Part shown: positions 63,132-64,000 of the stretch, piece by piece
Layout: each line of letters begins with the position of its first letter
How positions within the stretch are numbered: position 1 is the first letter of the stretch
DNA from: Sinomonas gamaensis
GTDB taxonomy: Bacteria; Actinomycetota; Actinomycetes; Actinomycetales; Micrococcaceae
DNA: 64,000 nucleotides
Direction of reading: 5' to 3'
Assembly (NCBI RefSeq): GCF_005876955.1
Contig: NZ_SSCL01000005.1
Location: 186,001-250,000, forward strand
Position numbers and translations under genes: made by a program
The notes under the pieces: generated by a model
The model's database searches: none
The model's input: only the letters and a program-made list of their open reading frames with translations
What the model was told of the DNA's origin: nothing

Positions 63132-64000
63132 GTGGAGCGTCTCAAGACGGTGGTGATCGGAGCCGGACAGGCGGGTCTCAGCGCGGCCTATTGGCTCCAG
63201 CGCCGGGGGCTCACGCCGTCGATGGGCTTCGTGGTCCTCGACGGCAACGACGGTCCAGGCGGCGCGTGGCGTCACCGGTGGGACTCGCTCACGTTCGACG
63301 CCGCCCATGGCCTCCACCCTCTCCCCGGCCTCCCGCTCGAGGCTCCCGACCCCGCCGAGCCGAGCTCCGCCGTCGTCAGCCGCTACTACGACAAGTACGA
63401 GCGCACCTTCGAGCTGCCCATCATCCGTCCCGCGAGGGTCACCGCGGTGTCACGAACGGACGACGGCGACGCCCTCCTCGTCCGCGCGGCCGACGGCCGG
63501 TCTTGGCTCGCTGACACAGTCATCAATGCGACGGGGACTTGGGACCGCCCGCATTGGCCGCACTACCCCGGACAAGAGCTCTTCCGCGGGCGGCAGCTGC
63601 ACACCCACGACTTCGTCTCGGCCGACGAGTTCCGCGGGCAGCGCCTGCTCGTGGTCGGCGGCGGCACGTCGGCGCTGCAGTTCCTCCTCCAGCTCGAGGC
63701 CGCAGGCGCGACCACGTTCTGGTCCACGCGCCGGGCGCCCGATTTCACAACGGTGCCGTTCGATGCCGACTGGGGCATCGACGTCGAACGCCGCGTCAAC
63801 GAACGCACGCGCGCCGGCCTGCCACCGCTCAGCGTTGTCGCCGCCACCGGCCTTCCGCTCACCCAGCAGTACCGCGCGGGGATCGAGGCGGGCGTGCTCG
63901 TCTCGCGCGGGCCCCTCGCGCGCCTTACCCCAGAAGGCGCCGTGCTCGCGGACGGCAGTGAGCTGGAGCTGGATGCCATCCTGTGGGCCACCGGGTTCCG
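63132..64000 (+). CDS. Flavin-dependent monooxygenase-like NAD(P)/FAD protein (partial)
   Basis: The gene starts at GTG 63132 with AGGAAGGA upstream and is open to the right edge (289 codons visible). VVIGAGQAGLSAAYWLQRRG is the FAD motif, LVVGGGTSALQFLLQLE the NADP motif (GGGTSA in place of GxGxSG), NATGTWDRP follows the first and LWATGF is at the end. This resembles the YhhY/CzcO-like flavoprotein monooxygenase group. Substrate unknown. It diverges from the glyA leader. Confidence 0.88.
   Translation, partial: MERLKTVVIGAGQAGLSAAYWLQRRGLTPSMGFVVLDGNDGPGGAWRHRWDSLTFDAAHGLHPLPGLPLEAPDPAEPSSAVVSRYYDKYERTFELPIIRPARVTAVSRTDDGDALLVRAADGRSWLADTVINATGTWDRPHWPHYPGQELFRGRQLHTHDFVSADEFRGQRLLVVGGGTSALQFLLQLEAAGATTFWSTRRAPDFTTVPFDADWGIDVERRVNERTRAGLPPLSVVAATGLPLTQQYRAGIEAGVLVSRGPLARLTPEGAVLADGSELELDAILWATGF

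Overview
The window is high-GC (roughly 68-70% by eye) and reads as chromosomal housekeeping DNA of an actinobacterium. Mycothiol S-conjugate amidase (Mca), DUF4307, DUF501 and MHS-family transport point to Actinobacteria. Gene orders such as mca/DUF4307/greA, eno-ftsB-DUF501-ppx, sdhCDAB beside nucleoside salvage, and glyA-folD look most like Micrococcaceae (Arthrobacter/Sinomonas-like). That placement is inferred from gene content, not from a search.

Layout. 0-5 kb: end of a hemolysin III gene, a DUF255 thioredoxin-fold protein, and a two-gene exopolysaccharide unit (Pro/Ala-rich bitopic protein plus a fused NodB deacetylase/GT2 synthase). 5-8.3 kb: mca and DUF4307 diverging from a shared -10 element, then greA with a structured leader. 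7.7-11.7 kb (minus): galM-like, AI-2E permease, ilvA, rhomboid. 11.8-14.9 kb: DeoR regulator, galT, galK. 14.9-17.1 kb: Pro-rich surface protein, Bax-inhibitor protein, orphan GroES-like protein. 17.3-22.9 kb: branched-chain amino acid type ABC importer, with its binding protein convergent across a 19-bp-stem terminator. 22.9-23.6 kb: an AT-richer gap and an unusual tRNA. 23.7-32.2 kb (minus): ndh, S8 protease, ppx, DUF501, ftsB, eno, mazG, add. 32.2-40.3 kb (minus): DedA, deoA, cdd and a BMP-type nucleoside ABC importer. 40.5-42.9 kb: M20 amidohydrolase and mannose-1-phosphate guanylyltransferase. 43.1-46.7 kb: sdhCDAB. 46.7-53.5 kb (minus): BrkB, 2'-5' RNA ligase-like, trpS, xth, a small membrane protein and an ABC-2 exporter. 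53.6-60 kb: a catabolic-looking P450/ferredoxin/reductase cluster flanked by two related LysR genes and an MHS transporter. 60.1-64 kb: CHRD protein, glyA-folD under a ZTP-type riboswitch, and the start of a flavoprotein.

How the genes work together. The BMP importer, cdd, deoA and add form a nucleoside uptake and salvage block. galM-like/galT/galK make a Leloir pathway with its own DeoR regulator. glyA and folD are consecutive one-carbon enzymes under one riboswitch. P450, [2Fe-2S] ferredoxin and FAD reductase make a complete class I monooxygenase chain.

Most notable non-coding signals: (i) a ZTP/pfl riboswitch at about 62960-63040; (ii) a near-perfect Rex operator at 25152-25169 over the ndh promoter, inside the 3' end of the neighbouring protease gene; (iii) nine starts with TANNNT exactly 6-7 nt before ATG/GTG, indicating leaderless transcripts, two of them (mca, DUF4307) sharing one symmetric -10; (iv) a class I-shaped tRNA with a UAA anticodon next to an AT-rich stretch; (v) a CRP/GlxR-like site and a sigma-A-type promoter before sdhC. 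No CRISPR array, transposase, integrase or rRNA was seen.
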